A stretch of DNA of 64,000 bases from Leptospira hartskeerlii (GCF_002811475.1 NZ_NPDL01000003.1:434001-498000), one strand, 5' to 3'; numbered from the stretch's first letter, positions 53,134 through 62,412 are shown. Notes: generated by a model from the letters alone, not told the origin. Program-made: numbers and translations.

Positions 53134-55551
53134 ATGAAATATTATTCTTACAGGATCCTATTTTTTCTCTTAGTCCTTTTTGCAAATATTACCTGTTATA
53201 AACCTCCACAAGCATCTACACTTTTAGATTTTTTCAGCCTAAAAACTGATCTGGATGCATTCAATACTCCAATCAAAGTCTTTGCACAAGTTTCCGGTTT
53301 AAGTTCCGGAACACTTACGATTTCCAATCAGTTAGGAGAAACATTGGCGTTTCCTTCTAACGGGACTCAACAATTTCCGAAATTTTCCAGATTAGGAAAG
53401 GAATATTCAGTTTCCATAATAGGAATTTCAGGAGCTTCTTCCCAGCAAGAATGTAAGATCAGTAATCCGGAAGGGCCGATTGTATATCCTAAGACAGTAA
53501 TTTTTATCAGTTGCGGGAAAATATTCTACGATCTGTCCGTAAAAGTGATCGGCCTGGACCCTTCGATTGCAGGCACTTCTCCTTTAGTCCTCCAGAATAT
53601 GTCGGACAAAATTACTTTTAACTCGGATGGAACAAAGACATTCGCACATAAGGTTGGGGACTCCGCTAATTATTCTATTAGTTTTATCTCCACTCCTATT
53701 GGACATAGCTGCTCTTTTATTCCGAACGGTTCCGAAAATGGAACCATGTCCGGAGCTCCTCTAACTTTGCTTCTGGATTGTATTTCCATTTTGGAAATTT
53801 TTCCTAAGTCTAAAATACTCACTCCAAATGGAAAGGTTTCCGTCAAACTTTCCTTTCATGGAGTAGATCCTGGAAGTTGTAGTTTTGATCCGATTACTAT
53901 ATCTGGAAAAAATAATGTGGCTTCTCTTGGAAATCCACCGAGTATTACGTATCCTTCTGCCCCGGATGATCATACAATTGTGATCACTCCAAATTCTCCT
54001 GATAAATGGGGACCACCTGGAAGTTCATTCTTTGAATTAGTCGGTTGTACTGCCAAAAGTCTGCCGATCCAAAATGGAAATCCGATCCATTATGATTTTA
54101 TAACTTCTTCTAATATTCGTTTGGTGGATGAAAGCAATGGGATAGATGATCCTGGATGCGGAACTGGTTTCGGGCCTAGCGCCTTCTGTAGAAGTATAGA
54201 AAAAGGAGTCCAAGAATGCGACTCAAGCGGATCTATTTGTTCAGTATTCGTTTCGGAAGGAAGTTATACTCCTATCTCCCAAATTTTCTTAGGTGGAACC
54301 ACTTCTCTATTCGGAGGATTTGCTTCTGGTTTCCCGGATTTAGATTCTGATCCAAGCATTCATCCAACAAGGATTGTGGATGATACACTTTCCAGTTGTG
54401 GGACTTCCTTTGCAAATTTCTGTAATGCAATTTTGATCTCGACCACTTCTTTAAGTTCTCCGACTACAAATCTTTCAGTAATCGGCTTCCAAATACAGAT
54501 GAATCTAATCGGAGATTATTCCACTGGGATCCAAGTTCTAAACTCTAGGACAAATTTAGGACAGATCATCATTTCTAAAAATATGGTTTTTGGAAATGAA
54601 ACAAACTCTAACGGTTTCGGGATCCGCACAGGATTACTCATCAACCAATCGGATAATGTAGTCGTAACTGAAAATTGGTTAAGAGGAGGCTCAGGAAGAT
54701 CTCATTCCATAGGAGCGATGTTAGAAGGAGCCGGTGCAATTTCGCAACCTATCATACTTTCCAGAAATATTTTAGATGGACTAGTGAGTATAGAACCTGC
54801 AGGATTTAGCGCCGGTCTTTGGATAGAAACGGGGAATTTCGAAGGAGTGATCGTTTCTGAAAATAAGATCAATGCATACCAATATTTAAATCCGGGTTTA
54901 GTTTCAGAAACTTCTTACGGGATTATTTTCACAGACGCGGCAGATTCTAGTAATATTATAAATAACGATATTTATATTGGAAATTCTCAGAATACTTCTT
55001 TAGGAAAATCCACAGGGATATTCGTACAGGCAGGATTCGGAATTCATAAAATTCTAAATAACCAAATTTTCTCTCAAAATCTATCCGCAAATACTGCCGG
55101 TATTAATTTTGCAACTCCTCCGGATGCAAGTTCCATTATTCGAGGGAATAATTATTTCGTTAGTGTTCCTCTCGTCATAGGTTTTGACCAATATATTTTT
55201 TGTGGAATCGAACTAAACCAAGAAGATTGCGCTCATCCGATCTCTGGACAATTCATAGGAGACTATTCGAATAGTTATGGTGCGGATCCTAAGTTTGCAG
55301 ATACGATTGAGATCGAAAAGATCTGGAATTTTAATCTTCCTTTTGGAATTCCAACATCCGCAAATTCTCCTTGTTCTTCTCTATATGGTGGTGTCGATTT
55401 GAGCACGATCACACTTCCGATCACTGCGATCCCATTTATTCAGACTGATTTTTATGGAAGCTTAAGAACAAATACTTCTAGCCCTTTCACTCCTTCTGGA
55501 GCCGGTGCAATTTCGATCGGTGCGGTAGAATCGGATGCAAATTGTTTCTGA
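53134..55551 (+). CDS. Large lipoprotein with parallel beta-helix-like repeats
   Basis: The ATG at 53134 gives a compact signal, a hydrophobic core and a candidate lipid-acceptor Cys21 (ANITC), so I prefer it to a TTG four codons upstream. The mature protein begins with two Ig-like modules (about residues 40-215). A third domain follows, then a C-terminal half with repeated Asn-rich turns (IIISKNMVFGN, VVVTENWLRGG, IILSRNILDG, VIVSENKINA, NIINNDIYIGN) that fit a right-handed parallel beta-helix like NosD/pectate lyase. It is probably an outer-surface adhesin or polysaccharide-binding protein; the role is unknown. Confidence 0.75.
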   Translation: MKYYSYRILFFLLVLFANITCYKPPQASTLLDFFSLKTDLDAFNTPIKVFAQVSGLSSGTLTISNQLGETLAFPSNGTQQFPKFSRLGKEYSVSIIGISGASSQQECKISNPEGPIVYPKTVIFISCGKIFYDLSVKVIGLDPSIAGTSPLVLQNMSDKITFNSDGTKTFAHKVGDSANYSISFISTPIGHSCSFIPNGSENGTMSGAPLTLLLDCISILEIFPKSKILTPNGKVSVKLSFHGVDPGSCSFDPITISGKNNVASLGNPPSITYPSAPDDHTIVITPNSPDKWGPPGSSFFELVGCTAKSLPIQNGNPIHYDFITSSNIRLVDESNGIDDPGCGTGFGPSAFCRSIEKGVQECDSSGSICSVFVSEGSYTPISQIFLGGTTSLFGGFASGFPDLDSDPSIHPTRIVDDTLSSCGTSFANFCNAILISTTSLSSPTTNLSVIGFQIQMNLIGDYSTGIQVLNSRTNLGQIIISKNMVFGNETNSNGFGIRTGLLINQSDNVVVTENWLRGGSGRSHSIGAMLEGAGAISQPIILSRNILDGLVSIEPAGFSAGLWIETGNFEGVIVSENKINAYQYLNPGLVSETSYGIIFTDAADSSNIINNDIYIGNSQNTSLGKSTGIFVQAGFGIHKILNNQIFSQNLSANTAGINFATPPDASSIIRGNNYFVSVPLVIGFDQYIFCGIELNQEDCAHPISGQFIGDYSNSYGADPKFADTIEIEKIWNFNLPFGIPTSANSPCSSLYGGVDLSTITLPITAIPFIQTDFYGSLRTNTSSPFTPSGAGAISIGAVESDANCF

Positions 55552-55638
55552 ACACTTATACCAAAGACCAATAAAATTTGAGATGACTCATGCGGATTTA
55601 AGGCTTGATAGATCCTATTCACCTCTTTCCATGGAAGT

Positions 55639-56157
55639 ATGTCAGACATTTCGATTTACGAAATCACAGTAACACAAGTAATCAAAAATTTAGAACACTT
55701 AAAACGATTTATAGATAAGGGCAAAAGTTTCGCCGAATCCAAAAAGATCGATATAGATGTTCTATTGAACTCAAGGCTCGCACCGGACCAGTATAATTTT
55801 ATCAGACAGATCCAGTTGGCCTGCGATACAGCAAAATTAGGAGCAGCCCGCTTAACCGGAAAACAATTCCAAACGCACGAAGATAAGGAGAAGACTCTAT
55901 CAGAAGTGATCGAAAGGATCGATTCAGTTATTGGTATATTAAAAGGCCTAAAACCTGAAGATTATAAAGAAGCTTCCGAAAGTAAAATCTCTCTGCCTCG
56001 CTGGGAGGGTAAATCTCTGACCGGAAAAGAATATGCTCTTCATCATATGATCCCGAACTTCTTCTTTCATATCGTAACTGCTTATGATATCCTCAGACAT
56101 AACGGTGTCGAATTGGGTAAGAAGGACTATCTAGGAGATTTTCCTTTTAAAGCTTAA
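55639..56157 (+). CDS. DUF1993 family protein
   Basis: This 172-residue, mostly helical protein matches the DUF1993 family: SIYEITVTQVIKNLEHL at the start, SRLAPDQYNFIRQIQLACDTAK in the middle and HHMIPNFFFHIVTAYDILRHNGV near the end. The His-rich helices resemble the DinB-like fold, where histidines can bind metal. The function is not established. It is flanked by 87 bp upstream and 122 bp downstream and probably transcribed alone. Confidence 0.8.
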   Translation: MSDISIYEITVTQVIKNLEHLKRFIDKGKSFAESKKIDIDVLLNSRLAPDQYNFIRQIQLACDTAKLGAARLTGKQFQTHEDKEKTLSEVIERIDSVIGILKGLKPEDYKEASESKISLPRWEGKSLTGKEYALHHMIPNFFFHIVTAYDILRHNGVELGKKDYLGDFPFKA

Positions 56158-56235
56158 ATCCTCTTTCCGAAATTCGTCGAAGTTACTACAATCTGGACCC
56201 CAAACTTTTTTCCCCAAATTCTCACTTTTTTAAAA

Positions 56236-56253
56236 CTTAGGTATTTACCTAAG
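56236..56253. promoter_or_regulatory. ArsR-type operator 1
   Basis: CTTAGGTATTTACCTAAG is a perfect palindrome with arms CTTAGGTA and TACCTAAG, 26 bp before the ArsR start codon. Confidence 0.65.
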
Positions 56254-56271
56254 TTTATTCTTATGATATAG

Positions 56272-56287
56272 TTAGGTAAGTGCCTAA
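56272..56287. promoter_or_regulatory. ArsR-type operator 2, overlapping the start codon
   Basis: TTAGGTAAGTGCCTAA repeats the TTAGG-N6-CCTAA design of the site 35 bp upstream and covers the GTG start (56280-56282). Two sites about 3.5 turns apart suggest cooperative repression of the arsR-SRPBCC pair. Confidence 0.55.
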
Positions 56288-56627
56288 GTATAGTAACAGT
56301 CTGGATAACCTGTTTCATGCTCTCGGGGACCCCACAAGAAGGTCCATCTTAGAGCGTTTGAGCATGGGACCGGCGACAGTAGGAGAATTGGCAGAGCCTT
56401 TCAAAATGGCCCTCCCTTCTTTAATGCAACATCTTGGTGTGTTGGAAGATTCTTCTCTGGTTCGTTCCGAAAAAGTGGGTCGGGTAAGGACTTATAAACT
56501 TACTCAAGATTCCATGAAAGCAGGAGAAGACTGGTTCGTTAGACAACGCACCCTCTGGGACAGAAGGCTTGATCAACTGGACAGTTACTTACTTGAAATG
56601 AAGGAGAAAGAAAATGGCAAAAACTAA
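56280..56627 (+). CDS. ArsR-family regulator of an SRPBCC gene
   Basis: This is a 115-residue winged-helix repressor with [36 protein letters not shown] and a C-terminal helix with [20 protein letters not shown]. It is the common ArsR type that is paired with an AHSA1/SRPBCC gene. The GTG start gives the family's usual N terminus ([13 protein letters not shown]). The gene overlaps the SRPBCC gene by 14 bp, and two matching palindromes lie at and before its start, so it is probably autoregulated. The inducer is unknown. Confidence 0.88.
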   Translation: MPKYSNSLDNLFHALGDPTRRSILERLSMGPATVGELAEPFKMALPSLMQHLGVLEDSSLVRSEKVGRVRTYKLTQDSMKAGEDWFVRQRTLWDRRLDQLDSYLLEMKEKENGKN

Positions 56628-57102
56628 CTATTACCAACCGGACCCGAAAACAGATCTAGTTCTGGAAAGGATTGTAGATGTTCCTACAGAACTCGTTTGG
56701 AAAGCATGGACCACTCCGGAACATATCCTGAAATGGTTTACCCCTGCCCCTTGGAAAACGATCGATTGCGAGATTGATCTTAGACCGGGCGGTATCTTCC
56801 GCACAACAATGTTATCTCCGGAAGGACAAGAGTTCCCGAATAACGGTTGTTTTTTGGATATCGTTGAAAATGAGAAGCTTGTATTCACTGATATTTTCGA
56901 ACCCGGTTTTAAACCTACAGCAAACGGTGGATTTTTTACCGCGATACTTACATTAGAAAAACATGGTAATGGAACCAAGTATCATGTTCTTGCTCGTCAT
57001 AAAGATGAAGAGAGTAGAAAAAAGCACGAGGAGATGGGCTTCCACGAAGGTTGGAATACAGCCTTAAACCAATTAGTAGAACTTATGAAAGCAGTTCGTT
57101 AG
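56614..57102 (+). CDS. SRPBCC (AHSA1-like) domain protein
   Basis: The 162-residue protein has the START-like fold signature: [28 protein letters not shown], the [15 protein letters not shown] turn, and a C-terminal helix ([20 protein letters not shown]). It forms a hydrophobic ligand-binding cavity; the ligand is unknown. It is translationally coupled to the upstream ArsR regulator by a 14-bp overlap and is followed by a bidirectional terminator. Confidence 0.88.
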   Translation: MAKTNYYQPDPKTDLVLERIVDVPTELVWKAWTTPEHILKWFTPAPWKTIDCEIDLRPGGIFRTTMLSPEGQEFPNNGCFLDIVENEKLVFTDIFEPGFKPTANGGFFTAILTLEKHGNGTKYHVLARHKDEESRKKHEEMGFHEGWNTALNQLVELMKAVR

Positions 57103-57120
57103 ATTCCCAGCATGCGATAA

Positions 57121-57160
57121 TCATCTAAAATCGGAAAATCATTCCTCCGGTTTTAGATGA
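57121..57160. terminator. Bidirectional terminator between SRPBCC and the nor operon
   Basis: TCATCTAAAATCGGA (57121-57135) pairs with TCCGGTTTTAGATGA (57146-57160) over 15 positions with a single G-T wobble and a 10-base loop. T-rich sequence follows on the plus strand. It separates the convergent SRPBCC gene and the last gene of the nor operon. Confidence 0.8.
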
Positions 57161-57173
57161 CCATTTTTATACT

Positions 57174-57641
57174 CTAAAATGCAATTTTATACGTTGCATG
57201 ACATCGAACACAATTTTGAGTGAGCTTATCCAATTCTTTTAGAATAATTTTAGTGTCCTTCTTCTGTCTCAGTTCCCCTGCGATCTTATCGAATTGATCA
57301 TGAGTACCGAATCCTAATTGTTTGAACTCTATAGGCAATTTCAGAAGGATCGTTTTTTCCTCGTCTTCCAGTTTTTTTACCATAGCCATTCCACTGGCAG
57401 AAGCAGCCAATTCAGCTTTTTTATAATCTTCTTCAGCTAATGCGGAAACGATCCCATTCACGGATGTAAGTAGTCCCCTCATCTCCGTTAAGACTAAATT
57501 TTTCTCTTGTGGATTCAAATGAATTGCAACCCTTCCGTCTATCGATTCGGATACATTTCCGGAAAAGAAAAAGTATAGGAAAACGGAAGCAGAGATTAAC
57601 CATAATACTAAAGAGATCAATCCTAAGGGAATTTTTTTCAC
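57174..57641 (-). CDS. Cytochrome c'-like membrane-anchored protein
   Basis: The 155-residue protein has an N-terminal hydrophobic anchor (about residues 5-27), a long helical region and a C-terminal haem-attachment motif CVRCH (residues about 145-149) close to the end, as in four-helix-bundle cytochromes c'. Cytochromes c' bind NO and can protect against nitrosative stress. It lies 58 bp after norD on the same strand, which supports a role in NO handling or in electron transfer to the NO reductase. The family call rests on the C-terminal CxxCH and helical look. Confidence 0.7.
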   Translation of the reverse strand: MKKIPLGLISLVLWLISASVFLYFFFSGNVSESIDGRVAIHLNPQEKNLVLTEMRGLLTSVNGIVSALAEEDYKKAELAASASGMAMVKKLEDEEKTILLKLPIEFKQLGFGTHDQFDKIAGELRQKKDTKIILKELDKLTQNCVRCHATYKIAF

Positions 57642-57699
57642 AATTTACTCCATTCTAATAATATAAATTTTTACTAATATAATATCCGACTTTCAAGAA

Positions 57700-59478
57700 T
57701 CATCGCACCAGTTTGATAAAAAAATCAGTCAACGCTTCCGGTAATTCTTTAGGATTCGGCAAGATCCTATATGATTCTTTTCCAAGCATTGCGGGAAGAT
57801 ATTGTTTTGCACTTTTATCTATTGCAAGTGCAAAGACACCGACATTCGATCTTTCACATTCCAGAATTGCCTTTTTAACATCTTCTATTCCGTATTTTCC
57901 TTCATAACGATCATAGTCATTCGGTTTACCGTCCGTCAAAAGAAGGATCCAACGTTTCTGGCTTTTTTCCTTTTGGATCAAAGAGAGAGAATGCCTGATG
58001 GCCGGCCCTATCCTAGTATAGCCCTTTGCTTCCATAAGTCCTATCTTATCTCTGGATTTTTCCCAAGGTTCATCAAAACTTTTTATATTAGAATAATCGC
58101 AATGATTCCGAGTATTAGAATAAAATGAATCTATCCTAAAACGATCTCCAAATTCCGAACATATCTGTCCGAATAACACTAAGGAAGCTTTTTCCACATC
58201 CAAGATCCTCTGGTTATCCACATAAGAATCGGTAGATAAACTCATATCTGCAAGCAGAAGTATAGAAACTTCCCTAAGCCTTTTCCTATCGGATAGATAC
58301 ACATTTTCAGTAGGGGTTTGTCCGCAGGACAGATCCGAAAAATATTGTAGAGCCGCGTCCAAATCTAAGTCTTCTCCATAAGGTTGTCTTTTGAGAGAAG
58401 TTTTCAGATTAAAGAATCGATTCATTCTGGACCGAAGCGAATTTAAAGTACTATAATTCTCTTGGAAGATCTTCTGAGTGAATCCGTAGTTTCCATCCGG
58501 AAATTTTTGAGGAAACACCTTACAATGATCTTTTCTATATTTCCTTTTTTTAAAGTCCCATTCATCGTACGAGATCGGATTTTCTTCCGACCGATCATTC
58601 CCTACTTCTCCCGCAAATAATCCGGAAAAAAAATCTGTCCTAAAGACGGAATGTGTCGGCTCGTTAGAACGAACCGTTTGCCTAAGGTCCAATTCTCGAA
58701 TAGCTTCTTCTTGTTCCGATAAAGTATCGGAACCGTCAAAGTCACGCCAATTTCCTTGGAATTCTTCCGCAGTTTCCACCTTTTCGAATTGGTGCATTAA
58801 GGTATAATCTTCCTGGGATTTAAGATCCGCCTGGATTGTCTCTATTCTTTCTCTTGGGACACCTTCTAATTCAGTTTCAATCTTATCGTCTTCAGTCTTT
58901 TGAGAGAACAAATCCTGAGAAGAAATCTGATTTTCAGATTTTGACGGAGAAGAAGACATCCAAACCCCGTATAACAAGGAGAGGTCCTCAGGTATATTCT
59001 TATTTTTTAATATAGATCTCTGAAAGTTCCTTTCCACATTCTCTACGGATTCAAAAAGAGATCTCGCATCCGGAAAATTTTTTTCCAAACTTGACATTAC
59101 CTGCGGATAGGTCTCCGCCGCGGCTTTTGATGATTCGTTTAGGCTTCTGATTTCTCCTTTTTTCCAATGAAACCCTAATTTTCTCTGCTCAGATATATAA
59201 AGTATTCTAAACATATAAAATTGAAGATTAGAGAATGTATCCGGGCCATGAGAATAGGACCCAGGTAAAAAGTAGATCTGGTCCTGAAATCCTCCTTCCC
59301 TTTCCGCAGGAAATATCTCAATATTTTCCCCAGTCAAAGACTTAGCAAGGATCGAAAGTCTGGGCTTAAGTTCGGAGAGTTTTACTATTTTAGCTTTTAA
59401 GAATGGGTCTTTTTCGGAGGAAAAAAGTTCTCTGACAGTATTGTAAGTCTTTTTGAATATGAATTCTTCCCAACCCAT
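57700..59478 (-). CDS. norD: Nitric oxide reductase activation protein NorD
   Basis: The 592-residue cytoplasmic protein has a C-terminal von Willebrand A domain with the MIDAS start LLLADMSLSTDSY (DxSxS) and LLTDGKPNDYD. The N-terminal half has the segments expected for NorD (LPGSYSHGP). NorD works with the AAA+ ATPase NorQ to assemble the metal centres of NorB. It is 1 bp downstream of norQ. Confidence 0.9.
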   Translation of the reverse strand: MGWEEFIFKKTYNTVRELFSSEKDPFLKAKIVKLSELKPRLSILAKSLTGENIEIFPAEREGGFQDQIYFLPGSYSHGPDTFSNLQFYMFRILYISEQRKLGFHWKKGEIRSLNESSKAAAETYPQVMSSLEKNFPDARSLFESVENVERNFQRSILKNKNIPEDLSLLYGVWMSSSPSKSENQISSQDLFSQKTEDDKIETELEGVPRERIETIQADLKSQEDYTLMHQFEKVETAEEFQGNWRDFDGSDTLSEQEEAIRELDLRQTVRSNEPTHSVFRTDFFSGLFAGEVGNDRSEENPISYDEWDFKKRKYRKDHCKVFPQKFPDGNYGFTQKIFQENYSTLNSLRSRMNRFFNLKTSLKRQPYGEDLDLDAALQYFSDLSCGQTPTENVYLSDRKRLREVSILLLADMSLSTDSYVDNQRILDVEKASLVLFGQICSEFGDRFRIDSFYSNTRNHCDYSNIKSFDEPWEKSRDKIGLMEAKGYTRIGPAIRHSLSLIQKEKSQKRWILLLTDGKPNDYDRYEGKYGIEDVKKAILECERSNVGVFALAIDKSAKQYLPAMLGKESYRILPNPKELPEALTDFFIKLVR

Positions 59479-59479
59479 A

Positions 59480-60301
59480 TTAGATCATCAAAGAGACCAG
59501 ATCTTTTAAAGAACGGATCGTATCCGGATCATCACTTAATGGTTGGACTATTGCGACTTCGCAGGACAAACGAGAAGGTAAACCTGTAGAGATCAATTTT
59601 GCAGCATCCACAAGTAATCTTGTAGAGCAAGATTCCAATAATCCCAACTCTGTAAGATTTCTGATCTTTTCCGCAAGCTTCACTAACTTAGAAGAAACAG
59701 AAGAAGAAATTCCGGTTTCCCTACTTAATATCTCTGCCTCAGTATCTTTATCAGGATAATCGAATTGGACGGATATAAATCTTTGTCTCGTAGAAGGTTT
59801 TAACTCCTTCCAACCTCTTTGATAACCTGGATTATAAGAAGCTACTAAAACGAAAGAATCCGGAGCTTTTAAATTTTCGTTCTTTCTATCTATAAAAATT
59901 TCCCTTCGGTGGTCCGTCAAAGGATGGATAGAAACGATTGTATCGGGTCTAGCTTCTGCAATTTCATCTATATATAATATTCCACCGGACCGAACGCTTC
60001 TTGTCAAAGGCCCATCCTGCCAAACGGTTTCCGAACCTTGGATTAAAAATCTTCCGAGTAGGTCCACTGCAGAAGTCTCCTCATGACAAGATACACTTGT
60101 CATGGGAAGACCTAATTTAGAGGCCATAAATTCTACAAATCGAGTTTTACCACAACCGGTAGGCCCTTTGAGCAAGATAGGAAGTTTATTCTTATAAGCA
60201 TGTTCGAATATTTCTATCTCTTGTCCAATAGGCCGATAATACGGGACCTCAGCTTCACCTAACATTCCATTTTTATGATCTGCTTTAGGATCTACGGGCA
60301 A
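59480..60301 (-). CDS. norQ: MoxR-type AAA+ ATPase NorQ
   Basis: The 273-residue ATPase has Walker A LKGPTGCGKTRFV (about residues 40-52), Walker B GGILYIDEIAEA and the GRFLIQGSE segment typical of NorQ/CbbQ. It is thought to insert the non-haem iron of NorB together with NorD. It overlaps the 3' end of norB by 17 bp and is followed after 1 bp by norD. Confidence 0.92.
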   Translation of the reverse strand: MPVDPKADHKNGMLGEAEVPYYRPIGQEIEIFEHAYKNKLPILLKGPTGCGKTRFVEFMASKLGLPMTSVSCHEETSAVDLLGRFLIQGSETVWQDGPLTRSVRSGGILYIDEIAEARPDTIVSIHPLTDHRREIFIDRKNENLKAPDSFVLVASYNPGYQRGWKELKPSTRQRFISVQFDYPDKDTEAEILSRETGISSSVSSKLVKLAEKIRNLTELGLLESCSTRLLVDAAKLISTGLPSRLSCEVAIVQPLSDDPDTIRSLKDLVSLMI

Positions 60302-61655
60302 GAGAAATATCTCCCGAAGCCTGCTCTGCGCCTAAGGCCTCATCCGTAGGAGTTCCAAAACGTATGAAGTTTATAATGAACGCAATAATCCCTGAAGTAA
60401 ACACGACTGCAGCGAGTATCAAACCTAGAAAATGGACTTGGATCTCTTTTTGAACGGTCAAAAAGTCTAACCCAAGCTTTCTTTCCAAGTAAACTTGTGC
60501 AATACCTGCCACCGCAAATGCTCCGGTCATTCCCAGCATTCCAATATTGGAAGCCCAGAATGCAAAGAGGCCTGTCGGATTATTCCAAAGTTTTCTGCCG
60601 GTAAGCAAAGGCATTGCGTATGTTAAGATCGCAAACACGATCATTGCGTACGCTCCCCAGAACGCGAGGTGACCATGCATCGCAGTGATCAAAGTTCCGT
60701 GAGTATATAAATTTACTTGAGGAAGAGTATGAGCAAATCCTAAAAACCCTGCTCCCACAAAAGACATGACTGCACTTCCGATCGTCCAGAAAAGAGCGAT
60801 CGTATTCGGGTGGTTTCTTCCACTTTTTCTATACATGGAGATCGCGAACATTGCCATAGCAAGAAATGCAAGAGGCTCTAACATAGAGAAAAAGCCACCT
60901 ACCCATTTCCAATATTCAGGAACTCCAATATAATAATAATGGTGACCTGTTCCCAGGATCCCGGATAAGAAAGTTAATCCTACGATTATATACAACCATT
61001 TCTCGATAACTTCGCGGTCCACTCCAGTGAGTTTGATAAGAAGGAAAGAAAGAATACCTCCCATGATCAATTCCCAAACCCCCTCTACCCAAAGATGGAC
61101 TACCCACCAACGGAAATAAGAGTCCACAGTTTGGCTATTGAATTGGATCATTCCCGGAAGATATAAAAGAGCCGCAGAGAAGAGACCAAAATACAGAACG
61201 AGAGCAGTTGTAGTATACCTTTTCCCTTTCCAGACGGTCATTCCTATATTAAATAGAAATAATAGAACGTTGACTACTACCAGATAATCTAAAGGACGAG
61301 GGATCTCTAAAAACTTTCTTCCCTCCCAGAAATTCAGGTGAAATCCTATAATCGATACAACTCCCACCAAGATGAGAGAGATTAGCTGGATGTACGCGAG
61401 CTTTTCGGAATAGATCTCTCTGTCAGATTCGTCAGGAATAATATAGTGGGCAGCACCCATAAAACCAGTAAGGAGCCAAACCACCAATAAATTCGTATGA
61501 GTTGCCCTGGCGGCATTGAATGGAACCCAATCATGCAAAACATCGAATCCCATTCTGGCAAATCCCATTACGAATCCGTAAATTATTTGCAAGGACAGTA
61601 AGAGCATGCAGGTAGCAAAAAACCAATATGCAATTTTTTGAGATTTATATTTCAT
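60285..61655 (-). CDS. norB: Nitric oxide reductase large subunit NorB
   Basis: This is a haem-copper-family membrane protein of 456 residues with about 12 helices. Histidine ligands are visible in ARATHTNLLVVW (haem b), VVHLWVEGVWEL (FeB ligand histidine and nearby glutamates), GTGHHYYYIG (the two FeB histidines) and TAMHGHLAFWG (haem b3 and b). With NorC it reduces 2 NO to N2O in the cytoplasmic membrane. There is no N-terminal fusion to a quinol-oxidising domain, so it is the cytochrome c-dependent type. It is 31 bp downstream of norC. Confidence 0.95.
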   Translation of the reverse strand: MKYKSQKIAYWFFATCMLLLSLQIIYGFVMGFARMGFDVLHDWVPFNAARATHTNLLVVWLLTGFMGAAHYIIPDESDREIYSEKLAYIQLISLILVGVVSIIGFHLNFWEGRKFLEIPRPLDYLVVVNVLLFLFNIGMTVWKGKRYTTTALVLYFGLFSAALLYLPGMIQFNSQTVDSYFRWWVVHLWVEGVWELIMGGILSFLLIKLTGVDREVIEKWLYIIVGLTFLSGILGTGHHYYYIGVPEYWKWVGGFFSMLEPLAFLAMAMFAISMYRKSGRNHPNTIALFWTIGSAVMSFVGAGFLGFAHTLPQVNLYTHGTLITAMHGHLAFWGAYAMIVFAILTYAMPLLTGRKLWNNPTGLFAFWASNIGMLGMTGAFAVAGIAQVYLERKLGLDFLTVQKEIQVHFLGLILAAVVFTSGIIAFIINFIRFGTPTDEALGAEQASGDISLARRS

Positions 61656-61686
61656 AAAGAAACCGTTATATTCTAATCCTATTTGT

Positions 61687-62373
61687 TTATTTCAACTGGG
61701 AGAGATAAGAGGACAGATCCTTGATCTCGCTATCACTAAGGGGAAGTTTAGGCATTGCAGTACCCGGCTTGACCTTCTGAGGATCTTTCAGCCAATTTTG
61801 AAGATATGCAATATCATACTTTTTCCCGACAGAATCCAGCGCAGGCCCTACGTTTCCTCCAGCGCCTCCAACAGAATGACATGCAGTGCAGATCTGTTTG
61901 AACTTTTCTGGTTGAGCGACAGCGGCAGACTCGGCGTTTACGAGTTGGGTAGAAGATTTATATTCCGGCTTAGGAGGAAAACCTTTTAGATCCAACTCTC
62001 CATTCCATTTTAAGAATGCGATTATATCGGAGATCTGAGAGTCGGAAAAATCGTATTTCACCATCTTTCTTTCTCCAGGATACATCGCCTGTGGATCTTT
62101 TAGGAAAACTCTGATCCATTCAGGGCCTCTCCTTTCGTACACCTTCGTCAATTCTGGTGCGTAATAGGCCCCTTCTCCTAAGATCGTATGACATCCCATA
62201 CAATTATTCTTCTCCCAAAGCTCTTTGCCTCTGATCACTTCTTCACTTAAAGTTTTAGAAGAAGGAGAAGAATAAACGTACTTTAAAGAATCATAAGTAA
62301 GTAATAGGAAAACTGCGGAGAATAAAAATGTCCCAACCAGGAAAAATAATTTCGCCTGAAATTTTGTAAGCAT
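61687..62373 (-). CDS. norC: Nitric oxide reductase cytochrome c subunit NorC, di-haem version
   Basis: The 228-residue protein has a membrane anchor (about residues 8-27) and the NorC haem domain with Cys58-x2-Cys61-His62. This is followed by the GPEWIRVFLKDPQAMYPGERKM region typical of NorC. Usual NorC ends near residue 150. Here a second cytochrome c domain follows with Cys162-x2-Cys165-His166 and a methionine in GTAMPKLP as likely axial ligand. The extra domain may accept electrons directly from a soluble donor. It is the first gene of norCBQD, with an FNR/DNR-type promoter upstream. Confidence 0.92.
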   Translation of the reverse strand: MLTKFQAKLFFLVGTFLFSAVFLLLTYDSLKYVYSSPSSKTLSEEVIRGKELWEKNNCMGCHTILGEGAYYAPELTKVYERRGPEWIRVFLKDPQAMYPGERKMVKYDFSDSQISDIIAFLKWNGELDLKGFPPKPEYKSSTQLVNAESAAVAQPEKFKQICTACHSVGGAGGNVGPALDSVGKKYDIAYLQNWLKDPQKVKPGTAMPKLPLSDSEIKDLSSYLSQLK

Positions 62374-62398
62374 ACCCTCTTCCTTATCTTTAAAAAAA

Positions 62399-62412
62399 AC
62401 GCGAGCTCGCGT
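62399..62412. promoter_or_regulatory. Perfect 14-bp palindrome in the norC leader
   Basis: ACGCGAGCTCGCGT is fully self-complementary, GC-rich in an AT-rich region, and sits 26 bp before the norC start codon. It lies downstream of the predicted transcription start (about 62433), so it could be an operator or an mRNA hairpin. Confidence 0.5.
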
